DNA of 64,000 nucleotides from positions 23,561,187 through 23,625,186 of the forward strand of contig OX638368.1 in NCBI GenBank assembly GCA_951812925.1, given 5' to 3'. The stretch is from Calliopum simillimum. Its lineage: Eukaryota > Arthropoda > Insecta > Diptera > Lauxaniidae. The stretch's first letter is position 1. Each line of letters opens with the position of its first letter. Below the pieces are notes generated by a model, which had not been told where the DNA came from, did not search any database, and saw only the letters and a program-made list of their open reading frames with translations. This document shows positions 33,617-43,988 of the stretch, piece by piece. Both the position numbers and the translations under genes were made by a program.

Positions 33617-33811
33617 GATATCTGAAGGGAGTGAACTGCGCTTTGGGCTGACTCAACTAGAACGTTCTCCAGAAGAAAATAAACCGGCACCTTCAGAGTT
33701 ATATTCATATAGATTTACTCAATATGATACGTGTACTGCTACTTCAATGGCTAAGAAGTGGTTTACTGAATTTCCTTGGGGTTGTACCAGCACAAGTGAC
33801 GTGGAACGTTA

Positions 33812-34486
33812 AGTTCGCTCAAAAGACGACGTCAGACTAGAAATCGTTGATAAAGCCTATCGAATGTTATTGGACGATCGAAAAATGAAAATGCGTCAGG
33901 TAGCTAAGGCTGCAGGCATCTCAACTGAGGGTTTACATCACATTTTACATAAATATTTGGACAATTTCTGCCGAAAGTGCTCACATTCAACCATACACGC
34001 AACAGTGTGACTACTTCCAAGGAGAGTTTGGCACAATCCGAACGAGTTTATGCGCCGTTTCGTTTTCGTGGACTAAACATGGATCCATCATAACTCACCA
34101 GAGACCAAGAAACAACTAAGATAGTGGATTTCTGTGGGGAAAAAAGTTACAAGAAAGACAAGTTGGGTCTGTCGGTGTCATCCACATCGATTACCGACAA
34201 ATATTATTCTTAGCTATTGGACAGATTCGATTTGGATTTGAAGTAGGTAAGGTGTACACACTGCGACTATTCCTGTTTGCAAACCTAAAGAAATGGCTGT
34301 GCGGTAAGAAATTTGGGTCGAATAAAAAAGTCATTACTGAAAAAACGCCTATTTTGAGGTTTTCTGTTTAAAACGGTTGTCGAAGGCAGCCCAGGGTTGC
34401 AAAATTTCACAGTGGTCTGTTAATAAAGAAACAATTGGATTAAAAGTTACTGTGCAAAAAGTCTCAAACTTATCAGACCACCCTCG
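33812..34486 (+). pseudogene. mariner family C (irritans-like) transposase relic
   Basis: Plus-strand pieces of a mariner transposase in order: EIVDKAYRMLLDDRKMKMRQ and VAKAAGISTEGLHHILHKYL (DNA-binding region); MRRFVFVD, stop, TWIHHNSPETKKQ (first catalytic aspartate, with the following glutamate codon turned to TAA); GVIHIDYRQ; then, after a gap that loses the second and third aspartates, LKKWLCGKKFGSNKKVIT of the C-terminal tail. The 3' end CTTATCAGACCACCCTCG followed by TA (34487-34488) matches a mariner terminus. No left inverted end found, so the 5' end is lost. Subfamily is inferred from motifs. Confidence 0.75.
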
Positions 34487-34488
34487 TA

Positions 34489-35735
34489 AATCCCACACAA
34501 ATGCTGGGAATGGAGCGAGGAAGCTTTGGACAAGAGAAAGATAAAGATATGTTGTAATTCTCATGCCTATGAAAATGTAATAAAAAATTTCTTTCTATTA
34601 AGTACAGCAAAGCTTCTTTATGTATATCTATGAAGCATTGAATCGTTTTGGGAAATCCAATATAATCGGCACGTACTTAAATTAACTAAATCTTATCACT
34701 TTGCGGAAATATATAAAGTTTTTTTTTTATATAAACCATTAGTGTATTCGTGGCGAATTAGAAAAAAACCTAAATCAAGCCAAATCAAACATTCATCAAA
34801 ATTCGTTTGCACATAAAATTCACACATAACCAGCCGCCTTCTTTTGTTTTGCTCCGGCGCCAATATGTCGTCCGTTTGTCCGTCCGTCCGCAGTCTTATC
34901 AGAAGTTTCAACGTGTGTTATCATGCTCTTCATAGGTACATACATATATATTTGGCTAAAATCAACTCAACGTCAAATCGCGTTTCATCAGCAGAAAAAA
35001 AAAATAAAAAAAATTCAAGCGATAATCGAGCATTTCGCGAATGTGATAATGTTTCTCAATGAAATTGGCGCTAGCTGTTTCTTACTTGATATATACTGAT
35101 ATAAATATACATACATGTGGACATTTAACATAAAATTGTGCAGTCTGTCCCTTTGTCGCGCTTCTGTTCGACGTCTGTCTTCAGGCTTCTGATGTCTTTC
35201 GATCGGTTTTCGCTTTTTGTTTTTTTTGATTTCTTTTTCGATTCAACTATAAATTAACATTAATATCTTTTGTACTGCAAATATATACATATACTTATAT
35301 ACGAAGATATTACATACATATGTTATCAACTTGAACAAGAGCTTTCAATTGAATTCATTAAAATATTTTCGTCAATGTTGATGATCACTACTGGGATGCT
35401 AAAAGCAAGAGATGGGGGGTATACAATTGGCACCTCTTGTATGGTTTGTGTTTTTATTGTTCTCCTTTTGGTTTTTTGCAAAATGCTCAATTGATTTTTA
35501 TAAAAATTAATTTAAAAAAATTAGTTCCTATCTATCATTTGCCGTATATTTGTATGGACATATGAAATGGAAAAATGGGTGTGTCATTTTTGAGTAAGAT
35601 ACACTAATAGAGCAAGTAATACAGATTTTGGAGAAAAATTCTGTAAACTTTTTATGACTGTCATATCCGGTGCGCTTTGTCTCATCGTCTCTCATATGAT
35701 GGGCAAGGTGAAACCTATTTTTATCTGTTTTATGA
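34489..35735. other. Non-coding stretch
   Basis: No gene recognised. 34840-34920 has GTCC tandem words and CCGGCGCC; 35140-35210 is similarly less AT-biased. These could be unique host sequence. The rest is AT-rich. Confidence 0.4.
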
Positions 35736-35820
35736 TAAACCAACACCAATACCAAAACCAAGGCCACGTTAAAAACAAAAACAAGAGCAAGACCAAGAGC
35801 TAAGGCAAGAGCAAGAGAAA
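35736..35820. repeat. CAAGAC-type degenerate hexamer array
   Basis: Runs of ACCAAxAC and CAAGAGCAAGACCAAGAGC form a degenerate six-base array. It ends exactly where the Helentron at 35821 begins. The complementary GTCTTG form resumes after that Helentron at 37020. Confidence 0.7.
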
Positions 35821-37019
35821 CTAGTAAGGGTGTTAATTTTGCGCTGACCAAAAAATAAATACCCTACACTGCAGTATTTTGAACATTTTGCTTGTAAGGG
35901 AGGTGCCACGTCCTCTTGTCCGAGTTCACCCAGTTTTTGTTCAGAGCTTGTATTTTTAGTTATTAGTGTCTGAGTGAAATTTGGTTGAATTATCTCAAAA
36001 AACTCTTTCAGTATAGCATTTTGAAACTTTTGCTTATATGGGAGGTGCCACGCCTCCTTTTCCGATTTCACCAAATTTTTGGTGAGAGCTTTCATTTATA
36101 GCTCTTAGTGTCTGAGTCAAATTTGGTTCGAATAGCTGAAAAATCGCTTTCAGTATAGCGTTTTGAAGATTTTGCTTATATGGGAGGTGCCACGCCCTCC
36201 AGTTCGAGTTCGCTCAGTTTTTTCTTGTTACCGGACTTAATCCCAACGGACATAACCCCCATTTTGGCCATGGGGGTTATGTCCGCAAATTTTTCGGACA
36301 TAATCCCAATGGGGGTTATGTCCGAAAAATTTAATTAAGATTGAACAAAATTTTTGCAATAATCCATTTAAAAAATTTATATAGTGTTGGACATTATAGA
36401 CTGATCCGCGGCCGAAGGCCGCCGCGAAGCCAATGTTGGATATTTGGGAGTTTTAAATCCTGAGCTGCGGCCGCAGGCCGCCCACTTACCCCTACTCTTA
36501 TGAAAAAATGTGGCTAGCAAACTAGGTGTTGGATATATTACAGACTGATCAGCGGCTGAAGGCCGTTTTTTCCTGGGGATTATGTCCGAAACACTTGCGG
36601 GATTATGTCCGAATAAATTGCGGACATAATCCCCATATCGTGAATGGGGATTATGTCCGTGGGGATTATGTCACTACACCGTTTTTTCTCAGAGCTTGCG
36701 CTTATAATTCGAAGTATTTTGGTTGCTCCTGAAATTGCATTTTGAATATAGGCGTGTCCGTTGACCGATTTTGCTCATTTTCAATCCCCCGAGCTAAATT
36801 TGACGGCGGAGGCAATGTACCAAATTTCATTGAATTATCTTTCTCAGTATTCCCAAAAAGTGTTTTTCCACACACAGCCAGCCAGCCAGACAGACGGAAA
36901 TGGCTATATCGACTCAGGAGGTGACGCTGGTCAAGAATATATATTCTTTTCTATATCTGTCACGCCTCCTCTGCGTTACAAACGGAAGGACAAAGTGAAT
37001 ATACCCTGGGTGTAGGGTA
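35821..37019 (-). mobile_element. DINE-1-like Helentron, interrupted by a 456-bp insert
   Basis: Same architecture and orientation as 26965-27793: CTAG at the left edge, three degenerate GGAGGTGCCACG units of about 140 bp, a short CCAG/CAGACAGACGG tract, and the terminus ATACCCTGGGTGTAGGGTA at the right. The terminal hairpin is damaged (GCGCTGACCAAAA). A foreign segment (36226-36681) splits it with a duplicated 8-bp target. Confidence 0.78.
36226..36681. mobile_element. 456-bp DNA element with 8-bp target duplication and iterated motif
   Basis: Comparison with other Helentron copies shows where it entered: TTTTTTCT occurs at both edges (36218-36225 and 36682-36689) but once in uninterrupted copies. 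The ends are imperfect inverted repeats (left TGTTACCGGACTTAATCCCA, right complement GTGTAGTGACATAATCCCCA). The 13-mer GGACATAATCCCC and variants occur about ten times, in both orientations, clustered near the ends. The centre has three copies of a GCGGCCGAAGGCCG-like module after GACTGATC. No coding capacity. An 8-bp duplication points to hAT or P-type elements; not further assigned. Confidence 0.75.
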
Positions 37020-37069
37020 GCAGTCTTCGTCTTGGCCTGTGAATCTTGGTCTTGGCTTTTAATATTGAC
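37020..37069. repeat. GTCTTG-type hexamer array, short
   Basis: CAGTCTTCGTCTTGGCCTGT and AATCTTGGTCTTGGCTTTTA are degenerate GTCTTG units directly after the Helentron terminus. Part of a dispersed family of such arrays (37498-37801, 39540-39834, 48560-48990). Confidence 0.6.
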
Positions 37070-37494
37070 GAGAATCGCACAGTGGTAAAAATTCAACCAC
37101 ACATGTATTAAATAATTTTGGTACTTTTTGTACACTTAGTTTTTTTGCTATTTAGTACGAAATAGAAAAGCACATTTATCATCCCTGATATAATCCAAGC
37201 CAAATATAAACTAAACAAAAAAAAAAAAAACATGAAGTCAGTTTTATACTTTTTGTCTTTCTCTTTGTGCTGTATCCTTTTTTAGCTCTGTGTGACCGTG
37301 TATTTTGTTGTTGTTAATATTGAAAAGTTTCATTTTGATTTTATCTAGCTTTAAGTCAAAACATGAACATAATTTTAACTTTATGCACATTTACACACAA
37401 ATACCTTTCTAATGGTGTATAATTTAAAGTCGTACTCCTTTTCTGACATAGTAAGAAAAGATGGACAAGTTTTTGTTTTGCTGATTAATGTATA
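37070..37494 (+). repeat. Family B repeat copy
   Basis: Same orientation as 11518-11831 with ATTAAATAATTTTGGTACTT, ACATGAAGTCAGT and CACACAAATACCTTTCTAAT, plus an extra 100 bp or so in the middle (37265-37375) that may be original sequence missing from the shorter copies or a later insertion. Confidence 0.65.
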
Positions 37495-37497
37495 GAT

Positions 37498-37801
37498 TGT
37501 TGGTCTTGTTCATTATTTTTGACCTCGGTCTTGGTTGTCATCTTAATCTAAGTAATAAAAACTAACCAAAGGGAGTTGATTATGTAAAACTTCCGAACTG
37601 AATTTTTTCAAGGTTGATTTTTTTAGGTACAATCTTCATTATTGAACGATGATTTTATGTTTTTAAAGGGCAAATGACCAAGATCAAAATGTAGCCTAAG
37701 GGTTGATTATTATTTTGGTATCGATCTTGAACTTTACATCTTGGTTTTGGTCCTGAAATTTGAAAAATTTCCAAGATCAAGACTGTGTTTGCCCATCACT
37801 A
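37498..37801. repeat. Element with GTCTTG/CAAGAC words at both sides
   Basis: Starts with TTGGTCTTGTTCATTATTTT and ends CCAAGATCAAGACTGTGTTT then GCCCATCACT. The last word, read from the other strand as AGTGATGGGCAAAC, looks like a hAT-type MITE terminus. Words of the form CTTGGT are scattered throughout. Non-coding. Confidence 0.45.
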
Positions 37802-37945
37802 TATATCTGCGTCAAATAGCTTCAGAGAGAGGACTTATATTGTTTTAGGTGGCGTGGTACCGTCTATTTTTCTAGTGAATGATATTTCAAATAGTTTTAG
37901 AGATATAGGAAATTTGGTTTTTGAGGGCGTGGTTAGTATTGAAAG
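37802..37945 (+). repeat. Family C fragment
   Basis: Contains GTCAAATAGCTTCAGAGA, GGTGGCGTGGTACCG, AAATAGTTTTAGAGATAT and GAGGGCGTGGTTAG, the landmarks of the tandem-unit half of family C (compare 15220-15440). Two degenerate units are present. Confidence 0.5.
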
Positions 37946-39539
37946 ATGTCCTTTGCGGAGCGCTTAAACGTACTTATCTTGGCATTCAATGGCATTTCTG
38001 CGAGCCATTGGTAGATCACGCGTATGCCTTCTCGCCACCAATTACTTAAATGTAGGAAATACTTACCGACTTCAATTCTATTTCGGAAAAGAGTAGACCA
38101 GAATATTAACTTAAATAAAACAAAGGGCATTTTAAACCATCCAGCCAATGTCAACAACAGTTTTGTGATAGTCAAATCCAAAATAAAATTCGGTAGACAA
38201 CTTCCCGTAGTTGGATACCAAACAGTGGTGTTAATAAGGGCTTTCGTAGTGGAATAAACAATGCAAAAAATTACGGCCGTTCAGTTAATTGTGTGGGAAT
38301 TCTCATTCCACTGAAAACGAATTTCAAAGACTTTGAGTCGAACGTAAACGTAATTTACCAACAGAATCAAAAATTCGCCGACCAGGTGCAGGGGCATCTC
38401 AAATGTCGAATTGCTTATACCGAAAACAAGTCAGATGACGAGAAAGGAAATGGTCTGCCGTCCAGTTTTGTAGTGGAATCATCTAGGTAGCAAGAAACAG
38501 AAGAAGGCGTACGTGAATCATCAGCTGTACAGTAAAACGCCCTCTATTATGCTAAGTCCTTTTTGGGCTTAAGTTTGTAAAATTCGGACCCACATAAAAA
38601 TAAATTTAATCATAAAATTAAACATTTAAAAAAAAGAGAAAAGTTACCAGATGTTTGATATTTATTTTGATATATTTATTGTGCTACACGGAAAAACATT
38701 TTTGATCGAAAATTTTATGGGAAGATAGCCAAAAATAAGCATTTTACTTTAGAAAACCACTTGTTTGAAATGCGCCAAATTGAATTAAGAAAGCGTTATA
38801 AAAGTAAAAATTAAAAATACGTAAAAACCTAAATTTAAATAGTCGATGAATTAAAAATACACATTTCTTAGAAACTCGTGCAAAAATTTACCCTCAAATG
38901 ACTTGCAAATTAAACTAAAATATAAGAGCCATGTGACAAAAAGCAAAAAGGCGCCAACATGCTATTTATAATGCAAATGCTACTGTCCCAATGTATATAT
39001 TAAGGCTTTAAGAATTGCGCGATTTTCAAGCAATTTGGATTTTTATTTAACTATAAGAAAGAAAATACAATTTGAACGGAGACGTATCAATACGTGAACA
39101 ATTTGACCTAAATAAATGGGAGCTATTTTGCGAAGCATCTTCCATTGCCTTGTTAATTCCACTCAAGACTTGGCGGACAATATTGTTTGGTAGTTTCCGA
39201 TGGGTGTATCTTGTTCATTCTCATTTCTCTAGCTTGATTCCGATTTCTATAGGCGTCTGAAGCCTCCTATCGGCCTAAATAAACTGCTTTATTTTGAAAT
39301 GCTGTCAGGAATGATAAGCCAAAGATTTTGTGAGAGCTACTAGCCCTTCCGGAAACTTTGTCCGTGACAACAACATACTGCATTTAAAACTATCGTAACT
39401 GAAAACGTATTCAGTTGATAGTCTGAACGGAGCTACTTCTCAGCTGCAGGGAAACCTATGTGCTTTCACAAGGACAGTGATGTAGCTAGGGAGAGCAATG
39501 GAAGCTGTCGCCACTTAGAGGAATTGATGAGAAAACCAA
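37946..39539. other. Non-coding stretch, moderately complex
   Basis: No gene recognised. 38020-38530 and 39070-39480 are less AT-biased than their surroundings and have modest open frames (up to 82 codons) but no motif I can name. They could be unique host sequence or very old transposon remains. 38580-39060 is AT-rich. Confidence 0.3.
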
Positions 39540-39834
39540 GAAAAATATCAAGACCGTAGCATTCTTGGTCTTGGGTATTGCAAATTTGTCTCGGTCTTAG
39601 TCGTGGTCTTGACCTTGGATATGAGAAATTAGAAGTTATGGTTTTATGTGCGAAGGGACTGTAACATCTCTATTGGCTCTTAATGATTAGGAACAAATAT
39701 CACTATTGGTACTGATTATTGTTGATCTTGGGGACTCAGTCTTGGGCTTGAAAGTATGGAATCGTCTTGGTATTGGTCTCAAAAATTTACCAAGACCAGA
39801 ACGAAGATCAAGATTGATTTTGCTCATTACTATT
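39540..39834. repeat. GTCTTG/CAAGACC array
   Basis: Begins AAATATCAAGACCGTAGC, has several GGTCTTG and CTTGGTCTTG words, and ends with AAGACCAGAACGAAGATCAA and TTGCTCATTACT. The TTGCTCATTACT end resembles TTGCCCATCACT at 37790-37801, supporting one family. Non-coding. Confidence 0.5.
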
Positions 39835-40025
39835 TAAAAAGGGAGGCAAAATGAGTTGTGTACTATTCTTTGCTGCTAGAAAAGGTGTGAGGACCTGTGG
39901 AAGTACCATGTTCAAGTGTGGGAGATCCAAATGATTTCCTCCGGGTGGCAAATAACCACGACACGCCACTGCAAGTAGGACACTGTCCCAGATTGTGTTT
40001 CCACTCTCACGATTGTACGACAATT

Positions 40026-40088
40026 ATTGTTGCTAGAATCACCCAATGGTCAAAATTTTACCACAAATCCATTAAATGTATTATGCAA
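40026..40088 (+). repeat. Family B fragment
   Basis: TGCTAGAATCACCCAATGGT followed by CAAAATTTTACCACAAAT and ATTAAATG matches the first 50-60 bp of the family B copy at 11518. It is joined directly to a 5'-truncated Helentron. Confidence 0.55.
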
Positions 40089-40476
40089 AATAATTCAATG
40101 AAATTTGGTACACTGCCTCTGTCGTCTAAGTTAGCTCGTGGAATTGAAAATGAGCGCAATCGGTCAAAGGCCACGCCTATCGCCCTTACAAAAAATATAT
40201 TCAAATTCAACTTTAGGAGTATTTTGAATCTGAACCTAAACTAGACAAACTCGGACAAGAGAGCGTGGCACCTCCTATATAACCAAAAGCTTCAAAACGC
40301 TATACTGAAAACGTTTCTTGAGATAATCCAATCAAATTTCACTCAGACACCAAGAACTGAGGAAAAACTGGGTGAAATCGTACAAGACACGCACCTCTCG
40401 TATAAGCAAAATTTTCAAAATACTGTGGTGTAGGGTATTTAATGTTTGGCCAGGCCAAAGGTTACACCCTTACTAG
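40089..40476 (+). mobile_element. 5'-truncated DINE-1-like Helentron
   Basis: Plus orientation. It starts at AATTCAATGAAATTTGGTAC, lacks the TATACCCT end and microsatellite, keeps one tandem unit and a second degenerate one, and has an intact 3' terminus: hairpin TTTGGCCAGGCCAAA and end TTACTAG followed by T (CTAG at 40473-40476). Confidence 0.7.
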
Positions 40477-41648
40477 TTGTCTTTTATGTTTGGATTTTAC
40501 GCCTGCGAGTCTGCTAGTGTTAGAGATCTTTAGCTTCTGCGATATCTTTTGTTTCGCTAAAGAGATCATTATACATTTTCTTTTTGTTTTTGACCGCATG
40601 ACCCACTGACTTATTGATTGCGACAATCCAAAGGCTTTGTCGGCGTAGTTCGTTGGCTTTCTAATTTAAGACACCGCATTTCCTCACTCATGCAGTGTTT
40701 CATGCATGCGACACGGTATAAATGTCAGTAAGTCTTCACTGATAGTTATAAAAGTAGATCAAGAAACCGTAGATGGTGTTTCAATGTTCCACAACACCCT
40801 CAAACGGTACTGCTCTGAGTTTTTTTACGTAAGACCTTCGGAGCTTTTTGGTCTAACACGTTGCGGGTGGTTCATTAGCCAATTTTCAGTAGATTAGCCG
40901 CGAGAACTAATGTTCGGAGTTGATATTAGCAGCCCTTTTTACTCGTACGTTCAGAAGACCACCCCTCTTATTGTTAATGGTTAACCTGTTTTCCCTAATG
41001 TTCCATTGCGATACCCAAGTAGCTTAATGGCAAGTTTTGTGTAGAAATAGCTTTGCTCCAATCCTAAGTTTAGCTTTATTGCGGTTGTCAATACAAAAAC
41101 ACTGAACAAATCTACATTGAGATTTTTAATTAATATATAAAAACAGTACACAATGAGTTAAAATATTTGTCATTAATTATAGAAAAGCATCAGTCAACAC
41201 AGACAATGATGAAGTATTTTTCATATACAGACATTGGTAACAATTATTTATTCTTTTTTTTTTAAATGTCAAATAAACAAATCCAAAACGTGTGTTGCAA
41301 ATTATAAAAACTTTGCACTCAAGTTTTAAAAACAAATATTGTCCTCAGTTTTGTTTTATTTTTCCTCAATATAGAAAAATAGCGCGGAATTTTTTTTTGC
41401 AAACTCATTATATTTATATTTGTTTTATTATATATACAAATGGACGATTGACGTGTTTATTTTTCCACATCTTCACATTTTCACATTTGTTGCTTTTGTT
41501 AGTGTTGTTGTTTTATTGTAGCACATTGCACATTTTCAGCAAATGAACTTGCGCTTGAATCAACCAAGCAATACCATGGACATTTAAAAAACAGCCAAGG
41601 TATTTGCTTAATTGTCACCGAGTCGAGTATCAATGTAGTCGTCTGTGT
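40477..41648. other. Non-coding stretch
   Basis: No gene recognised. 40500-41080 is less AT-biased, without a motif-bearing open frame on either strand; it may be unique host sequence. 41100-41640 is AT-rich. Confidence 0.35.
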
Positions 41649-41893
41649 TGCACAGTGTGATAAATAATTTGAAATTTCAAAGTTTAGTGTAGTGTTTTGT
41701 GGCAGTTCGCGGAAAATTAGATACAAGTGGGAGTTCTTATATTTTAGCCAAGTGAGATTATTTAACGTCTTCTGAAGACAACTCATAAGTGTATGTAAAG
41801 GTTTTAAAATTTCTTCTATATCTTAATCTTAATATATTCAAAAAAGAAAAAATTTTAGTTTGAAAAGAAATTAAGAGTTTTATACTTTACACA
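41649..41893 (+). repeat. Possible LTR upstream of a primer-binding site
   Basis: The sequence just before the candidate primer-binding site ends in ACA, as LTRs do (TG...CA), and TGTTGCACAGTGTGATAAAT at 41649 is one possible start. The segment includes an AATAA-type signal. I see no second LTR and no gag or pol downstream, so this would be a fragment. The left edge is a guess. Confidence 0.3.
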
Positions 41894-41910
41894 TGGCGCC
41901 CAACGTGGGG
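41894..41910 (+). other. Candidate retrotransposon primer-binding site
   Basis: TGGCGCCCAACGTGGGG is the type of tRNA-complementary site that follows the 5' LTR in many insect LTR retrotransposons (TGGCGCC is the complement of a tRNA 3' end that would be ...GGCGCCA). It directly follows ...TTTACACA. The match is strong, but the element around it is not preserved. Confidence 0.5.
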
Positions 41911-42266
41911 AAAATTAATAAAGTTAAAATTAAACAAGTGCTAACTTATAACAAAAAGGCTAAAATGTAACGTCCGCCAAACTTCCCATTAATGTTCCTC
42001 GTGAAGTCTCCCAAGAACGATGCTCTTAACACAGAGTATGAGGCAGATGTTGCGTGCTAAAAAACTACAGATGTCAGAAATAACCCATAGTCCAGCATTT
42101 ACCAATCAGTTTCTCTGAGTCTATGCTTACTGCCTGAAATAGTTGCTTTAATATAAGAAATATGAGGCAGCAGACCGATTGGAAATTAGTTTCGGTTTGA
42201 ATCTGATGAATATAAGTATTGCCTGAAATATGTTCAGAAACGGGTCATGCTTTATAATCGGGGTAT

Positions 42267-43454
42267 CTATATATTAATTCGCAAGACAAAGATTTGTCCT
42301 ATCTTTTTTACCATGTTAGAAATGGAGCACGACTTTGAATTATACACCATTAGAAAGGTGTTTTTGTGTAAATGTGCACAAAGTTGAAATTATTTTAATA
42401 TTTTGCCATTAAACCAGGTAAAATTAAATGTAAATTTTTCAATATTAATAACGACAAAATGCGCGGTCTCAAAGAGCTGAAAAGAGGATACAGCAGAAAG
42501 AGACTGACACTGAATTCATGTTTATACCCTACACCCAGGGTATATTCACTTTGTCCTTCCGCTTGTAACGCAGAGAAGGAGTCGTGGCAGATATAGAAAA
42601 GTATACATAATCTTGATCAGCGTCACCTCCTGAGTCGATATAGCCATGTCCGTCTGTCTGGCTGGCTGGCTGGGTGGCTGGCTGGGTGGCTGGCTGGCTG
42701 TGTGTTGAAATACACTTTTTGGGAAAACTAAGCAAGATAATTCAATGAAATTTGGTACACTGCTCATTGAAAATGAGCGAAATCGGTCAACGGACACGCC
42801 TACCGCCCATACAAAAAATATATTCAAAATGCAATTTTAGGAGTATTTTTCACGACAATGCAACCAAAATACGCATAAATACTAAAAATTGTAAGCGCAA
42901 GCTCTGAGAAAAAACTGAACGAATTCGAACAAGAGGGCGTGGCACCTCCCATATAAGCAAAAGCTTCAAAACGCTATACTGAAAGCATTTTTTGAGATAT
43001 TCAAACCAAACTTCACTCAAATACTATAGACTATAAATGCATGCTTTAAGCTACAACTAGACGAACTCGGACAAGAAGGCGTGGCACCTCCTATATAAGC
43101 AAAAGCTTCAAAACGCTATAATGAAAACGTTATTCACTCAGACACTAATAACTATAAATCCAAACTCTGGACAAAAACTGGGTGAACTCGGACAAGAGAG
43201 CGTAGCACCTCCCATATGAGCAAAATTTTAAAAATACTGCAGTGTAGGGTATTTAATGTTTGGCCAGGCCAAATTTTACACCCTTACTAGTTTTTGTTTT
43301 CTTTTCGTTTCACATTTGCCATTGTACCAGAGATGATAAATGAGTTTTTTTTTTTTTTTTTGTACCAAATAGCAAAAAGTACTGAAACTGTCCAAAAGCA
43401 CCAAAATTATTTAATACATTTGTGTTCAAATTTTGACCATTAGGCGATTCTAGT
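42267..43454 (-). repeat. Family B copy split by a Helentron
   Basis: The left part (42267-42523) reads from TATATATTAATTCGCAAGAC to CACTGAATTCATGTTT; the right part (43291-43454) resumes with TTTTTGTTTTCTTTTCGTTT and ends at GGCGATTCTAGTA. The intact copy at 11518-11831 (complement) has these two pieces adjacent, which places the Helentron insertion in a T-rich site. Confidence 0.75.
42524..43290 (+). mobile_element. DINE-1-like Helentron, complete ends
   Basis: Plus orientation, 767 bp. Starts TATACCCTACACCCAGGGTA, has a GGCTGGCTGGCTGGGTGGCT tetranucleotide tract, the tandem GTGGCACCTCC units, the hairpin TTTGGCCAGGCCAAA and the end CTTACTAG followed by T. Its insertion site is defined by comparison with an empty family B copy, so both termini are well supported. 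Confidence 0.85.
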
Positions 43455-43988
43455 AATAATAAAAGAGACACAGTGGATTGCACCGAATCCGTTCAACAGA
43501 TCCAGCGCTGATCACAAATGGTTTTAATGATCGTAATTGGATCTAATAGAGATTAGGTTTTGTGTTCTGATCCTGATCAGAAAATTATAAAATATAGAGA
43601 TGAAATTCACATCATTGATCGCTGTTTTTACAAAACTCTTAGAATACTTTTGGTTTTACACATAAATTCTTTATGAAATATTCACTATTTGTGAAGGAAT
43701 ATTACCCATAGACTGAATGTGATAAAAGTCTTAATTACGTTTTGCGCTTCAGTTCCGGATTTTGGTTATGATTCTTACTTAAAGAAAGTACCGGAACCGT
43801 AAAAAGTTTTCAATACCAAATTGTGATGAGGAACTGATCAGATGAGTTGTTCAAAAGATCCGGTACTGTGATCAAAAACTGATTAATAGGTGACATTAAA
43901 GAGCACGCTACTTGCCTCAAATCGGAAACGGACCGGCTAACTGGATAAAAGGTTACGGCTCTGTACTCTGATCAGATGTCTGCATAAA

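Larger units (their letters stand above)
42174..43988. repeat. Family D copy split by a family B insertion
   Basis: The left piece, 42174-42266, matches 33230-33310 (ATTAGTTTCGGTTTGAATCT, CATGCTTTATAATCGGGGT). The right piece, from about 43455, continues with CGTTCAACAGATCCAGCGCT and GATCACAAATGGTTTTAATG, matching 33345-33390. The break point is filled by the family B copy 42267-43454. The far right end is diverged and runs up to the next family D element at 43989. Confidence 0.55.

Noticed and set aside
35528..36095. Minus-strand frames with Leu/Val/Ala-rich runs.
   Set aside because: They read through the CAAGAC hexamer array and the Helentron edge.
36400..36570. GC-rich GGCCGAAGGCCG words considered as bacterial DNA or a contaminant.
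   Set aside because: They lie inside an insert bounded by an 8-bp target duplication in a Helentron, so they belong to that element.
39897..40244. A 115-codon plus-strand frame.
   Set aside because: Its second half is the family B fragment and truncated Helentron; the first half has no motif.
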